From the NCBI RefSeq assembly GCF_002217755.1, contig NZ_BCFL01000016.1, forward strand, positions 186,001 to 250,000: 64,000 nt of DNA, given 5' to 3'. Below the pieces are notes generated by a model. It had not been told where the DNA came from, did no database searches, and saw only the letters and a list, made by a program, of their open reading frames with translations. This stretch comes from Streptomyces hyaluromycini (GTDB taxonomy: Bacteria; Actinomycetota; Actinomycetes; Streptomycetales; Streptomycetaceae). The position numbers were made by a program, and so were the translations under genes. Of the stretch, positions 35,047 to 44,049 are shown piece after piece (positions within the stretch are counted from its first letter, which is position 1; each line of letters begins with the position of its first letter).

Positions 35047-36561
35047 TTACGCGCTCAGCTTCGCCAGTGCCGTGTCGATCCGTGCCAGGGTCTTCTCCTT
35101 GCCCAGGATCTCCAGGGACTCGAAGAGCGGCAGGCCGACCGTACGGCCGGTGACGGCCACCCGGACCGGGGCCTGGGCCTTGCCGAGCTTGAGGCCATGG
35201 GCCTCGCCGGCGGCCAGCACGGCCTCCTTCAGGGACTCCGGGGAGGTCCAGTCGGCCGACTCCAGCTTCTCGCGGGCCGTGGCCAGCAGGGCGTCGCTGC
35301 CCTCCTTCATCGCCTTGGTCCAGGACGCCTCGTCCTCGACCGGCTCCGCCAGGAACAGGAAGTCGACGTTCTCGGTGATCTCCGAGAGGACCTTCAGACG
35401 GGTCTGGGCGTGCGGGGCGATCGCCTCCCACTTCGACTCGTCGAAGTCCTCCGGGGCCCAGGGCGCGAAGGGGGCCTTCAGCCAGGGGGCGCAGCGCTCC
35501 GTGAAGTCCTTCACGTCCAGCAGACGGATGTGGTCGGCGTTGATCGACTCGCACTTCTTCAGGTCGAAGCGGGCCGGGTTGGGGTTCACGTCGCCGATGT
35601 CGAAGGCCGCGACCATCTCGTCGATCGAGAAGATGTCCTGGTCGGCGGAGAGCGACCAGCCCAGCAGGGAGAGGTAGTTGAGCAGGCCCTCGGGCAGGAA
35701 GCCGCGCTCGCGGTAGAGGTTGAGGGAGGACTGCGGGTCCCGCTTCGACAGCTTCTTGTTGCCCTCGCCCATGACATAGGGGAGGTGGCCGAAGGCCGGG
35801 ACCTGCTGGGCGATGCCGAGGTCGATGAGCGCCTTGTAGAGGGCGATCTGGCGCGGGGTGGAGGAGAGGAGGTCCTCGCCGCGCAGGACGTGGGTGATCT
35901 CCATCAGGGCGTCGTCGACCGGGTTGACCAGCGTGTACAGCGGGGCACCGTTGGCGCGGACGATGCCGTAGTCCGGGACGTTCTCCGGGGTGAAGGTCAG
36001 CTCGCCGCGGACCAGGTCGGTGAAGGTGATCGTCTCGTCGGGCATCCGGAAGCGGACGATCGGGGTGCGGCCCTGGGCTTTGTACTCCTCGACCTGCTCG
36101 GCGGTGAGGTCGCGGCAGTGGCCGTCGTAGCCGGACGGCTTGCCGGCGGCGCGGGCGGCCTCGCGGCGGGTGTCCAGCTCCTCCTGGGAGCAGTAGCAGT
36201 GGTAGGCATGGCCGGCGTCGAGCAGCTTGGCGGCGACGTCCTGGTAGATGTCCATGCGCTGCGACTGGCGGTACGGCGCGTGCGGGCCGCCGACCTCGGG
36301 GCCCTCGTCCCAGTCGAAGCCCAGCCAGCGCATCGCGTCGAGCAGCTGGTTGTACGACTCCTCGGAGTCGCGGGCCGCGTCGGTGTCCTCGATGCGGAAG
36401 ACGAGCGTGCCCTGGTGGTGCCGGGCGAACGCCCAGTTGAACAGGGCGGTGCGGACCAGGCCCACATGGGGGTTACCGGTGGGCGAGGGACAGAAACGTA
36501 CGCGTGGGGGTACCCCCAGCGCGAGCGAAGTCGAGTGCCTGGGGGAGGGTGCGCTAGCCAC
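35047..36561 (-). CDS. gltX: Glutamyl-tRNA synthetase with N-terminal repeat-derived insertion
   Basis: Class I synthetase charging tRNA-Glu (and probably tRNA-Gln for later amidation). 504 aa from a GTG at 36561 that overlaps the FAH stop; TTG at 36570 is an alternative. [20 protein letters not shown] holds the HIGH-type signature ([10 protein letters not shown]) and [12 protein letters not shown] the KMSKS type. After MASAP there are about 15 extra residues ([15 protein letters not shown]) before VRFCPSP; their DNA is the dispersed GGGGGTACCCCCAG repeat. Without them the start would read like the normal [14 protein letters not shown]. The enzyme is probably still active since the catalytic core is intact. 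Confidence 0.92.
   Translation of the reverse strand: MASAPSPRHSTSLALGVPPRVRFCPSPTGNPHVGLVRTALFNWAFARHHQGTLVFRIEDTDAARDSEESYNQLLDAMRWLGFDWDEGPEVGGPHAPYRQSQRMDIYQDVAAKLLDAGHAYHCYCSQEELDTRREAARAAGKPSGYDGHCRDLTAEQVEEYKAQGRTPIVRFRMPDETITFTDLVRGELTFTPENVPDYGIVRANGAPLYTLVNPVDDALMEITHVLRGEDLLSSTPRQIALYKALIDLGIAQQVPAFGHLPYVMGEGNKKLSKRDPQSSLNLYRERGFLPEGLLNYLSLLGWSLSADQDIFSIDEMVAAFDIGDVNPNPARFDLKKCESINADHIRLLDVKDFTERCAPWLKAPFAPWAPEDFDESKWEAIAPHAQTRLKVLSEITENVDFLFLAEPVEDEASWTKAMKEGSDALLATAREKLESADWTSPESLKEAVLAAGEAHGLKLGKAQAPVRVAVTGRTVGLPLFESLEILGKEKTLARIDTALAKLSA
36505..36547. repeat. GTACCCCCAG dispersed repeat inside the gltX 5' end
   Basis: TGGGGGTACCCCCAG-CGCGAGCGAAGTCGAGTGC-CTGGGGGAG: both a 14-bp perfect palindrome and a longer stem CCCCCAG/CTGGGGG. 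A shorter relative lies at about 57820-57851 (GGGGGTACCCCCAGCCGAAGGCTGGGGGAG) in a non-coding gap. Here it is read in frame as part of gltX. Confidence 0.85.
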
Positions 36562-37339
36562 GCTTGACAACCTTGTTGGTGAGAGTGCCGATGCCTTCGA
36601 TGGTGACGGCGACCTCGTCGCCGACGCTGAGGGGGCCGACCCCTGCCGGGGTGCCGGTGAGGATCACGTCGCCGGGGAGCAGCGTCATGGCCTCGGTGAT
36701 GTTGACGATCAGGTCCGCGATGGAGTGGATCATCTCGCTCGTCCGGCCGAGCTGGCGCTGTTCCCCGTTGACCGTGAGCTGGATCGTCAGGTCGGACGCG
36801 GTGGCGAGGTCCAGGTCCGTCTCCACCCAGGGGCCGAGCGGGCAGGAGGTGTCGAAGCCCTTGGCCCGGGCCCACTGCTTCTCGCGCTTCTGGACGTCGC
36901 GGGCGGTGACGTCGTTGGCGCAGGTGTAGCCGAGGATCACCTCCGCGACACGCTCGCGCGGGACCTCGCGGCACATGCGGCCGATCACCACGGCCAGCTC
37001 GGCCTCGTGGTGGAGGTCCTGGGAGAAGGAGGGGTACTGGATGTCGTCGCCGGAGCCGATCACCGAGGTGGACGGCTTGAAGAAGGCGAAGGGGGCGTCC
37101 GGGACCTCGTTGCCCAGCTCCTTCGCGTGCTCCGCGTAGTTGCGGCCGTAGGCGACGACCTTGTTGGGGAGCACCGGCGGGAGCAGGCGGACCTTGCTCA
37201 GCGGGACCTTCGTACCGGAGAGCTCGAAGTCCGCGAACGGAATGCCCTTGATGATGTCGAGGACGAGTTCGTCCTGCTTGTCGCCCTCGACGGCGCCGAA
37301 GGCGACGTTCCCGTCGATGGAGAACCTGGCGATGCGCAC
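36554..37339 (-). CDS. Fumarylacetoacetate hydrolase family protein
   Basis: 261 aa. Contains [49 protein letters not shown] (metal-binding ExE) and [20 protein letters not shown], the FAH-fold metal and substrate motifs. Family members are hydrolases or decarboxylases of 2-oxo or diketo acids (for example oxaloacetate decarboxylase, FAHD1-like). The exact substrate is unknown. Directly upstream of gltX with overlapping stop/start, so they probably form one unit. Confidence 0.9.
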   Translation of the reverse strand: MRIARFSIDGNVAFGAVEGDKQDELVLDIIKGIPFADFELSGTKVPLSKVRLLPPVLPNKVVAYGRNYAEHAKELGNEVPDAPFAFFKPSTSVIGSGDDIQYPSFSQDLHHEAELAVVIGRMCREVPRERVAEVILGYTCANDVTARDVQKREKQWARAKGFDTSCPLGPWVETDLDLATASDLTIQLTVNGEQRQLGRTSEMIHSIADLIVNITEAMTLLPGDVILTGTPAGVGPLSVGDEVAVTIEGIGTLTNKVVKRG

Positions 37340-37463
37340 GGGATCCTTGCGCCCCTCACTGAGCCGGCTGGAGTCTGACGCTCCAGGCTAACGCGGTAAG
37401 GGGTGGCCGCCGCGGAATAACCCGGTGACCGGGTGGGTGAGTGAACGGCGGCCGGGTCCCGTA

Positions 37464-37640
37464 CTACTCCGCGACCGAGGCCCCGGCCGGGAGCTCCATG
37501 AGGATGGTGCGCCGGGGGTTGGCGGTCTGGGCGGGGAGGTCGAGGGAGTGCTCGGGCAGCTCGGGGGTCTGCAGTTCCTCGGCGTCCTTGAGGTGGGCGA
37601 GGGTGGTGCGGCGGGGGTTGGCTATGTTGCGGAACATCAT
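37464..37640 (-). CDS. Small protein with duplicated ANPRRT motif
   Basis: 58 aa from tandem ATGs at 37640/37637 (MMFRNIANPRRTTLAHLKDA). The motif ANPRRTxL occurs twice: IANPRRTTLAHL near residue 6 and TANPRRTILMEL near residue 40, separated by an acidic, Pro-rich linker (DAEELQTPELPEHSLDLPAQ). No Cys, signal peptide or membrane segment. A longer in-frame version to 37760 is possible. The ribosome-binding site is weak. I do not recognise a function; no peptide-modification enzymes are adjacent. Confidence 0.6.
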   Translation of the reverse strand: MMFRNIANPRRTTLAHLKDAEELQTPELPEHSLDLPAQTANPRRTILMELPAGASVAE

Positions 37641-38221
37641 CGTCGTCTTCACGGTTGCAGTGGACCCCGTCGTGTGTGGGTTGGCAGAGACTTCCCTCTT
37701 GTAAAGCGCCAGGCTAAACATCGAATTCCCGGCCGAAGCCGCCAAGAGGCCTGGATCCACATGTGAGTTTGCTCACGGAGTCAGGGGCAAACCGGTCATA
37801 TCCGGCCGACAACTCACCGCAACGAAACGGACATTGACGAACTGAACCTGTCATTCCGCTCCTGATCATGGCGACTGGGACACGGCCCGCTCACCGGCAG
37901 CTGACAGGGATACGCCCTTTATGTACGCGATCGGCTTCCACATCTCGTAACGTGTCACTCACACGCTGTCACACAGGTCACAGCTCGGTCCACGGCCCTT
38001 GTTGGAGATCCGGCACTGTGCTGGAATTCCACGGAACCGCCGCAGGATCGAGCCGGCGCGCAGGGGGCGCAACGCAGCGCCGAGTGGCGGCGAGACAGGG
38101 GGAGCCAGCGCCGGTCACACTCACGACCAACAGGGGGCGCATTCAGGGCGCTCCCGGTACAACGCCGACACCGTGTCCTTCCGTTCCCGGAGGGGCGCCT
38201 GGTCCAGAGGTTGCGACGCTA
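37641..38221. other. Intergenic region upstream of conservon 1
   Basis: 581 nt with no convincing gene. It holds a CRP-like dyad TGTGAGTTTGCTCACG at 37762-37777, a possible minus-strand promoter TTGCGG-N16-TATGAC, and a cluster of GTCAC motifs at about 37954-37982. If the upstream GTG at 38018 were used for cvnA1 the last 200 nt would be coding, but that segment looks Arg/Gly-rich and non-conserved. Confidence 0.55.
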
Positions 38222-41200
38222 GTGCAGGGACGTTTCAAGAGGGATGGCAGCGCTCCGGCGGAGCCGGAGGCGCACGGCGGGACCGACCGCGGTTCCTCGC
38301 CCCAGCACGCCCAGAACCCGGGCCCGACCCCGGTCGGCGGTGGTGGTGACGGCGGTGAGCGCTCCGGGCGCCCCGCCGTGTCGGCGTCTTCGGGCCCCCA
38401 ACCGGCCAACACACCGACTCCTACGGTCAAGCCCGCGAAGGGTCCGTCCAACCCGGGCTCGCGCATAGCCCTGCGCAACTGGCGCATCTCCACGCGTCTG
38501 GTGTCGCTGCTCGCGCTCCCCGTGGTGGCGGCGACGACGCTGGGCGCGGTGCGCATCAACCAGTCGCTCGACTCCATCCAGCAGCTCGACAACATGCAGC
38601 TGCTGACGGACATGACCACGCAGGCGACCGAGCTGGCCACCGCGCTCCAGGCCGAGCGCGACAAGACGGCCGGTCCGCTGGCGCACGGCGGGTCGGCCAC
38701 GAGCCCCGCGGTCACGGGCCTCGAGAACGACACCGACCGCGCCCGCGAGAACTTCCTCAACGCCTCCGAGGAAATCGACACCGCGAGCAAGAACGGTCAG
38801 CTCCAGGGCGTCCGCGACAGCCTCGTCGGTCTGGCCGGCCAGCTGGACGACCTGGCGAAGATCCGCAAGGACGCCTATCAGCAGAAGGAGAACTCGACCC
38901 AGACGGTCGAGGCCTACCACCGGCTGATCACCCAGCTGATCGACCTCTCCCAGGACATGGCGCAGGCCTCCAGCAACCCGGAGATGATCCAGCGCACCCG
39001 CGCCCTGGCGGCGTTCTCCACCGCCAAGGAGTACGCGTCCGTGCAGCGCGCCGTCATCGCCGCGGCCCTGCCCGCCAACGGCACGAGCCCCGGCGACCTC
39101 TCCGAGAACGACCGCCTGTACGGCGAGTCCGCCCAGGAGAGCGAGACCTCCGAGCTGACGATCTTCCGGAAGATCTACGCCGGCAACGCGGCCGACCTGC
39201 TCAGCCCGATCGACGGCAACAACCCGACGATCGAGGCCGCGGACACCTACGCCAAGCGTGCGCTCGGCGCCCAGAACGGTCTGAACGAGCTCAGCAAGCG
39301 CTCGTACCTCGACTGGGTCGACGACAGCTCGACCAAGATCGAGCAGATGCAGAAGATCGAGCACACGCTGCTTGAGGACATGGAGCAGAAGGCCCGCGAG
39401 CTGCGCGCCTCCTCCGAGCAGTCCGCGATCATCTCCGGCGCGCTGATCCTGCTGGTCCTCGGCGTGTCGCTGGTCGGCGCCTTCATCGTGGCCCGCTCCA
39501 TGATCCGCTCGCTGCGCCGCCTCCAGGAGACCGCCACCAAGGTCGCCCAGGACCGCCTGCCCGAGCTGGTCAAGCAGCTCTCCGAGTCCGACCCGCAGGA
39601 CGTCGACACGTCCGTGGAGTCGGTCGGTGTGCACTCCCGGGACGAGATCGGCCAGGTGGCCGCGGCCTTCGACGACGTGCACCGCGAGGCCGTCCGCCTC
39701 GCCGCCGAGCAGGCCCTCCTGCGGGGCAACGTCAACGCGATGTTCACCAACCTCTCGCGCCGCTCCCAGGGCCTCATCCAGCGTCAGCTCTCGCTCATCT
39801 CCGAGCTGGAGTCCCGCGAGGCCGACCCGGACCAGCTGTCCTCCCTCTTCAAGCTCGACCACCTCGCGACGCGTATGCGCCGTAACGGTGAGAACCTCCT
39901 CGTCCTCGCCGGTGAAGAGCCCGGCCGCCGCTGGACCCGCCCGGTCCCGCTGGTCGACGTGCTCCGCGCCGCCGCGTCCGAGGTGGAGCAGTACGAGCGC
40001 ATCGAGCTGGCCGCCGTGCCGACCACCGAAGTGGCCGGCCGCGTGGTCAACGACCTCGTGCACCTGCTCGCCGAGCTCCTCGAGAACGCCACCTCGTTCT
40101 CCTCGCCGCAGACCAAGGTCAAGGTCACCGGTCACGCGCTGCCCGACGGCCGCGTCCTGATCGAGATCCACGACACCGGTATCGGCCTCTCCCCCGAGGA
40201 CCTCGCGGCGATCAACGAGCGGCTCGCCTCGCCGCCCACCGTGGACGTCTCCGTCTCCCGCCGCATGGGTCTGTTCGTGGTCGGTCGTCTGTCGCAGCGC
40301 CACGGCATCCGGATCCAGCTGCGCCCGTCCGACTCCGGAGGTACGACAGCGCTGGTCATGCTGCCGGTCGACGTCGCCCAGGGCGGCAAGAAGCCCGCTC
40401 CCGGCAAGCCCGGTGCCCCGGCGCCGTCCGGCGGTCCGGCCGCCGCGCAGGCCGCGGCCGGTGCGGCCGCGGCCCGGCGGGGCAACGGCCAGGGCGGCGG
40501 TCCCGGTTCGCTCGGTGCGGGTGCCCCCGCCCCGGCGCTCGGCGGTGCCGGTGCGCCCGGCGGACGCGGTGGTGCCCTCGGTTCCGGCGCTCCCTCCGGT
40601 GGCGGGCTGCTCGGTGCCGGCGCGGGTCCGCGCGGCCAGGTCGGCGCCGGCCAGGGTCCCCGGGCCGCGCTGCCCGGCGCGGGCCAGAACGGCGGCCGTC
40701 CCGGTGCGCCGGGCGGTGCGCGCGGCCAGCAGGGCCGGCCGAACCCGGGTGCCGGTGCCTTCGGCAACCAGGACGCGTTCGGCAACTCGCAGGACCCCTT
40801 CGGCGGCCAGGACGCCTTCGGCAACCGCGCCCCGGTTCCGCCGCAGCGCTCCGCGAACCCCTCCGACCAGGGCCGTCAGCCCCAGCTGCCGCCGCGCGGC
40901 GGCCCGCGGGCCGAGCTGCCCGGCGGCAACCCGCCGGCGGGCCGGCCCAGCTGGAGCGACGACAACGCCCAGCCGCCGCTCTCCCGTGCCTCGCTGGACA
41001 CCCCGCGCGGCCACGACGAGCAGGACCCGACCCACACGGCGCCGATGCCCCGCATCGATGACCGGCAGGGACTCGGCGCCACCTCGCAGATGCCGGCGAT
41101 CCCCCAGGCTCCGTCGACCGGCGAGTTCCCGCGCCCGGACTTCAACGCGCCGAACGGCGTGCACAACACCGGCTCGTTCCCGCGGCCGGGTACGACCGGC

Positions 41201-42169
41201 CCGCAGGACACCGGCTCGTTCCCCCGCCCGAACGTCAACGGCCAGCACGACACGGGCTCGTTCCCGCGGCCGGGTACGACGGGCCCGCAGGACACCGGGT
41301 CGTTCCCCCGCCCGAACGTGAACGGCCAGCAGGACAACGGCCAGTTCGTGCGTTCCGATGTCTTCGGCGGACCGACCGGGCCGCAGAACGGCTCCCAGAA
41401 CACCGGGCAGTTCGCGGCCCCGCAGGCCTACGACAACGGCTCCACCGGCCAGTTCGCCGCGCCGTCCTTCGACGGCGGCTCCACCGGGCAGCACTCCCTG
41501 CCCGGCCGGCAGAACGGCTACCCGGGCAACGGCCAGAGCCAGAACGGCAACGGTCAGTACGGCACGGGCCAGTTCGAGCGTCCGGGGACCAACGGCCGCG
41601 GCATGGACTTCGGCGCGCCGCAGCGTCCGCCGGTCCCGCCCGCGCCGCCGGTCCGCCAGGAGCCGGAGGCGCTGCCGCCGGCCAGCGGTCCCGGTGACGG
41701 TCGTACCCCGCTGTACGACACGCTGGAGACCAACTGGTTCCACGGCGGCCAGCAGGAGCAGCAGCACCAGCAGAGCAACGGCAACGGCTCGGCGGCGTCG
41801 ATTCCGCCGGTCCCGCCGGTGCCCTCCCAGCCGCCGGCCCCCGCCGCCGCGGCCCCCCAGCGTCCCGCCCAGGCAGCCTGGCGCACCTCCCCGAACGACG
41901 ACCTCGTCCGGCAGGCGGAGCGTGTACGGCAGCCGGCGGCGGGCGGTGTCACCACCTCCGGTCTGCCGCGCCGGGTGCCCCGGGCGAACCTCGTCCCGGG
42001 CACGGCTCAGCAGCAACAGCACCACACCGGTCCGCAGGTCTCGCGTGCGCCTGATGACGTCCGCGGCCGGCTGACCAATCTCCGTCGGGGTATCGCGCAG
42101 GGTAGGCAGGCCGGCACCGGCCCGCAGACCGGCAGCTTCCCGAGCCCCACTCACCAGCAGGAGCGTTAG
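38222..42169 (+). CDS. cvnA1: Conservon 1 nitrate-sensor-type histidine kinase
   Basis: About 1315 aa from a GTG at 38222 (MQGRFKRDGSAPAEPEAHGG); upstream starts are possible. Disordered N-terminus, TM1 about 93-110, extracytoplasmic NIT-type sensor 111-400, TM2 about 401-422, HAMP-like helix, a dimerisation segment with LDHLATRMRRNGENLLVLAG, and a HATPase with VHLLAELLENATSFSSP (N-box, about 610) and HDTGIGLSPEDLA (G1, about 650). From about 720 on it is a long Gly/Pro/Gln-rich tail containing an 84-bp tandem duplication. It ends with GGVTTSGLPRRVPRANLVPG and SRAPDDVRGRLTNLRRG. It is the receptor of a GPCR-like CvnA-B-C-D system (family knowledge). Symbol from gene order as recalled in S. 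coelicolor. Confidence 0.86.
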   Translation: MQGRFKRDGSAPAEPEAHGGTDRGSSPQHAQNPGPTPVGGGGDGGERSGRPAVSASSGPQPANTPTPTVKPAKGPSNPGSRIALRNWRISTRLVSLLALPVVAATTLGAVRINQSLDSIQQLDNMQLLTDMTTQATELATALQAERDKTAGPLAHGGSATSPAVTGLENDTDRARENFLNASEEIDTASKNGQLQGVRDSLVGLAGQLDDLAKIRKDAYQQKENSTQTVEAYHRLITQLIDLSQDMAQASSNPEMIQRTRALAAFSTAKEYASVQRAVIAAALPANGTSPGDLSENDRLYGESAQESETSELTIFRKIYAGNAADLLSPIDGNNPTIEAADTYAKRALGAQNGLNELSKRSYLDWVDDSSTKIEQMQKIEHTLLEDMEQKARELRASSEQSAIISGALILLVLGVSLVGAFIVARSMIRSLRRLQETATKVAQDRLPELVKQLSESDPQDVDTSVESVGVHSRDEIGQVAAAFDDVHREAVRLAAEQALLRGNVNAMFTNLSRRSQGLIQRQLSLISELESREADPDQLSSLFKLDHLATRMRRNGENLLVLAGEEPGRRWTRPVPLVDVLRAAASEVEQYERIELAAVPTTEVAGRVVNDLVHLLAELLENATSFSSPQTKVKVTGHALPDGRVLIEIHDTGIGLSPEDLAAINERLASPPTVDVSVSRRMGLFVVGRLSQRHGIRIQLRPSDSGGTTALVMLPVDVAQGGKKPAPGKPGAPAPSGGPAAAQAAAGAAAARRGNGQGGGPGSLGAGAPAPALGGAGAPGGRGGALGSGAPSGGGLLGAGAGPRGQVGAGQGPRAALPGAGQNGGRPGAPGGARGQQGRPNPGAGAFGNQDAFGNSQDPFGGQDAFGNRAPVPPQRSANPSDQGRQPQLPPRGGPRAELPGGNPPAGRPSWSDDNAQPPLSRASLDTPRGHDEQDPTHTAPMPRIDDRQGLGATSQMPAIPQAPSTGEFPRPDFNAPNGVHNTGSFPRPGTTGPQDTGSFPRPNVNGQHDTGSFPRPGTTGPQDTGSFPRPNVNGQQDNGQFVRSDVFGGPTGPQNGSQNTGQFAAPQAYDNGSTGQFAAPSFDGGSTGQHSLPGRQNGYPGNGQSQNGNGQYGTGQFERPGTNGRGMDFGAPQRPPVPPAPPVRQEPEALPPASGPGDGRTPLYDTLETNWFHGGQQEQQHQQSNGNGSAASIPPVPPVPSQPPAPAAAAPQRPAQAAWRTSPNDDLVRQAERVRQPAAGGVTTSGLPRRVPRANLVPGTAQQQQHHTGPQVSRAPDDVRGRLTNLRRGIAQGRQAGTGPQTGSFPSPTHQQER
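41171..41338 (+). repeat. 84-bp tandem duplication in cvnA1
   Basis: Two 84-bp units, each coding GSFPRPGTTGPQDTGSFPRP plus NVNGQHDT (or NVNGQQDN). Within each unit the shorter TGSFPRP module also appears twice, so the tail grew by stepwise duplication. In-frame, so length change would not break the kinase. Confidence 0.88.
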
Positions 42170-42592
42170 TTGAGTCCGATGAGCCAGGCGGCACAGAACC
42201 TCAACTGGTTGATCACCAACTTCGTGGACAACACCCCAGGTGTGTCCCACACCGTCGTCGTGTCCGCCGACGGTCTCCTTCTGGCGATGTCCGAAGGCTT
42301 CCCGCGCGACCGTGCCGACCAGCTGGCGGCCGTCGCGTCCGGGCTCACCTCGCTGACCGCCGGGGCCTCCCGGATCTTCGAGGGCGGCAACGTGGCGCAG
42401 ACGGTCGTCGAGATGGAACGCGGATTTCTCTTCCTGATGTCCGTCTCCGACGGTTCGTCCCTCGCCGTGCTGGCCCACCCCGAGTGCGACATCGGCCTCG
42501 TCGGCTACGAGATGGCGCTGCTGGTCGACCGCGCGGGCGCGGTACTCACGCCCGACCTGCGTGCCGAACTGCAAGGCAGTCTGCTCCACTGA
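42170..42592 (+). CDS. cvnB1: Conservon 1 roadblock/LC7 protein
   Basis: 140 aa. Starts at a TTG right after the cvnA1 stop (TAGTTG), with AGGAG 6 nt upstream; the ATG three codons on is an alternative. The Roadblock/LC7 fold is shown by LNWLITNFVDNTPGVSHTVV and VVSADGLLLAMSEGFPRDRA, GLTSLTAGASRIFEGG and EMERGFLFLMSVSDGSSLAV. Such MglB-like proteins pair with the CvnD GTPase, probably as its regulator. Nearly identical to cvnB2. Confidence 0.93.
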   Translation: MSPMSQAAQNLNWLITNFVDNTPGVSHTVVVSADGLLLAMSEGFPRDRADQLAAVASGLTSLTAGASRIFEGGNVAQTVVEMERGFLFLMSVSDGSSLAVLAHPECDIGLVGYEMALLVDRAGAVLTPDLRAELQGSLLH

Positions 42593-42702
42593 CCGCCCGG
42601 ATCCAACCCACCTCACCAAATCACCGTCCGGCCGCCACATTCCCCCCACCGGCCACGTCCGACGGCACGACTGACCGACTTGCTGTCCCGCCCGGAGGAA
42701 CG

Positions 42703-43101
42703 ATGACCCCGCCCACCGCCTCTCATGATCCGTACGCGGAGCCGTACGGGGACGAGGGCGACCAGCCGCTGGTACGTCCTTACGCGATGACCGGCGGCCG
42801 GACCCGGCCGCGCTATCAGCTCGCCATCGAGGCACTGATCAGCACGACGGCCGACCCGGCAGCGCTCATGGGGCTGCTCCCGGAGCACCAGCGCATCTGC
42901 CACCTGTGCCGCGAGGTGAAGTCGGTGGCCGAGGTCTCGGCGCTGCTCGCCATGCCGCTCGGGGTGGCCCGGATCCTGGTGGCCGACCTCGCCGAGGCCG
43001 GCCTGGTCGCCATCCACCAGCCGGGCGGCGACGAGAACAACGGTGGCGCACCTGACGTGACGCTGCTCGAAAGGGTGCTCAGTGGACTTCGCAAGCTCTG
43101 A
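42703..43101 (+). CDS. cvnC1: Conservon 1 DUF742 protein
   Basis: 132 aa from the ATG at 42703 with CGGAGGAACG before it. Short variable N-terminus, then RPYAMTGGRTRPRYQLAIEA and PEHQRICHLCREVKSVAEVS, the DUF742 core with a winged-helix-like part and a CxxC (CHLC). Ends GGAPDVTLLERVLSGLRKL, where its last 20 nt overlap the start of cvnD1. The role is a linker or adaptor in the membrane complex, by family knowledge. Confidence 0.93.
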   Translation: MTPPTASHDPYAEPYGDEGDQPLVRPYAMTGGRTRPRYQLAIEALISTTADPAALMGLLPEHQRICHLCREVKSVAEVSALLAMPLGVARILVADLAEAGLVAIHQPGGDENNGGAPDVTLLERVLSGLRKL

Positions 43102-43657
43102 CGGAGGCCGGGCCACGACCTCCGCGAAGATCGTGGTGGCGGGCGGCTTCGGCGTCGGCAAGACCACGTTCGTGGGAGCGGTCTCCGAGATCAACCCGCT
43201 GCGCACGGAGGCCGTGATGACGTCCGCCTCGGCGGGCATCGACGACCTGACCCACACCGGGGACAAGACCACCACCACGGTGGCCATGGACTTCGGCCGT
43301 ATCACGCTCGACCAGGACCTGATCCTGTACCTGTTCGGCACGCCCGGTCAGGACCGTTTCTGGTTCATGTGGGACGACCTGGTCAGGGGTGCCATCGGCG
43401 CGGTGGTGCTCGTGGACACCCGGCGCCTGGCCGACTGCTTCCCGGCGGTGGACTACTTCGAGAACAGCGGTCTGCCGTTCGTCATAGCCCTCAACGGCTT
43501 CGACGGGCACCAGCCCTACACACCCGAAGAGGTGCGCGAGGCGCTGCAGATCGGACCGGACGCACCGATCATCACGACCGACGCCCGGCACCGCGCCGAT
43601 GCGAAGAGCGCGCTGATCACGCTGGTGGAGCACGCCCTCATGGCGCGCTTGCGGTAG
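43082..43657 (+). CDS. cvnD1: Conservon 1 Ras-like GTPase (MglA-type)
   Basis: 191 aa, GTG start inside the cvnC1 end. P-loop VVAGGFGVGKTTFVGAV (GxxxxGKT) near residue 20, switch region with TTTVAMDFG, Walker B/G3 LYLFGTPGQDRFWFM (TPGQ instead of DxxG) and G4-like FVIALNGFDG (NxxD position held by NGFDG), in the pattern of conservon GTPases. Signals at the membrane with CvnA-C. Confidence 0.93.
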   Translation: MDFASSDGGRATTSAKIVVAGGFGVGKTTFVGAVSEINPLRTEAVMTSASAGIDDLTHTGDKTTTTVAMDFGRITLDQDLILYLFGTPGQDRFWFMWDDLVRGAIGAVVLVDTRRLADCFPAVDYFENSGLPFVIALNGFDGHQPYTPEEVREALQIGPDAPIITTDARHRADAKSALITLVEHALMARLR

Positions 43658-43710
43658 TCGCGGAGCCGTACCCAAGTCGAACGTCGGGTACGGCAGTTGT
43701 CGTATGGAAA

Positions 43711-43748
43711 CCGGAGCCGACTGTGGCCTTTGACACGGTCGGCTCCGG
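43711..43748 (+). terminator. Terminator of conservon 1
   Basis: CCGGAGCCGAC ... GTCGGCTCCGG, a perfect 11-bp stem with a 16-nt loop, 54 nt after cvnD1. Confidence 0.8.
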
Positions 43749-43825
43749 TGTTCATAACGTTTCGGCAGAGGAATCCAGTGGTATCGCCACGCGTCGCGGT
43801 CGCGCGGTGCCGCTGCGCTCACAAT

Positions 43826-43847
43826 GGCCCCGCCTTTTGGCGGGGCT
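43826..43847 (+). terminator. Second hairpin in the cvnD1-cvnA2 gap
   Basis: GCCCCGCC-TTTT-GGCGGGGC, a perfect 8-bp stem (9 with G-T). The rest of the 392-nt gap 43658-44049 shows no gene; short ORFs there have no credible features. The cvnA2 promoter is expected in its last 200 nt. Confidence 0.7.
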
Positions 43848-44049
43848 CGCTCTTTATGACCGTTTTATCTGGGGCTTACATCGGCGCTCTCTGCCCCAAT
43901 GGACTGTTTGGAAGTGCACCGGACCACGTGCTGGAATGCCTGAACTGCCCAATAGTCAAAGACGTACTGAGTAGTGGTCTGAGACACACCGGGCTCTGAG
44001 AGACTGCGGCACGACGATAGGTGCCCGCCGCCGAGAGGTTGTTGGTCGA

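Noticed and set aside
37464..37640. Lanthipeptide or lasso-peptide precursor
   Set aside because: No Cys, no adjacent modification or export genes, and the sequence lacks leader/core features I know.
38219..42835. 1538-codon open frame on the minus strand opposite cvnA1
   Set aside because: High-GC third-position shadow: composition is Arg/Gly/Val-rich, it spans three plus-strand genes, and the plus strand encodes clear kinase motifs.
43697..43999. 100-codon plus-strand frame between the conservons
   Set aside because: Contains two hairpin terminators and has no ribosome site or protein-like pattern.
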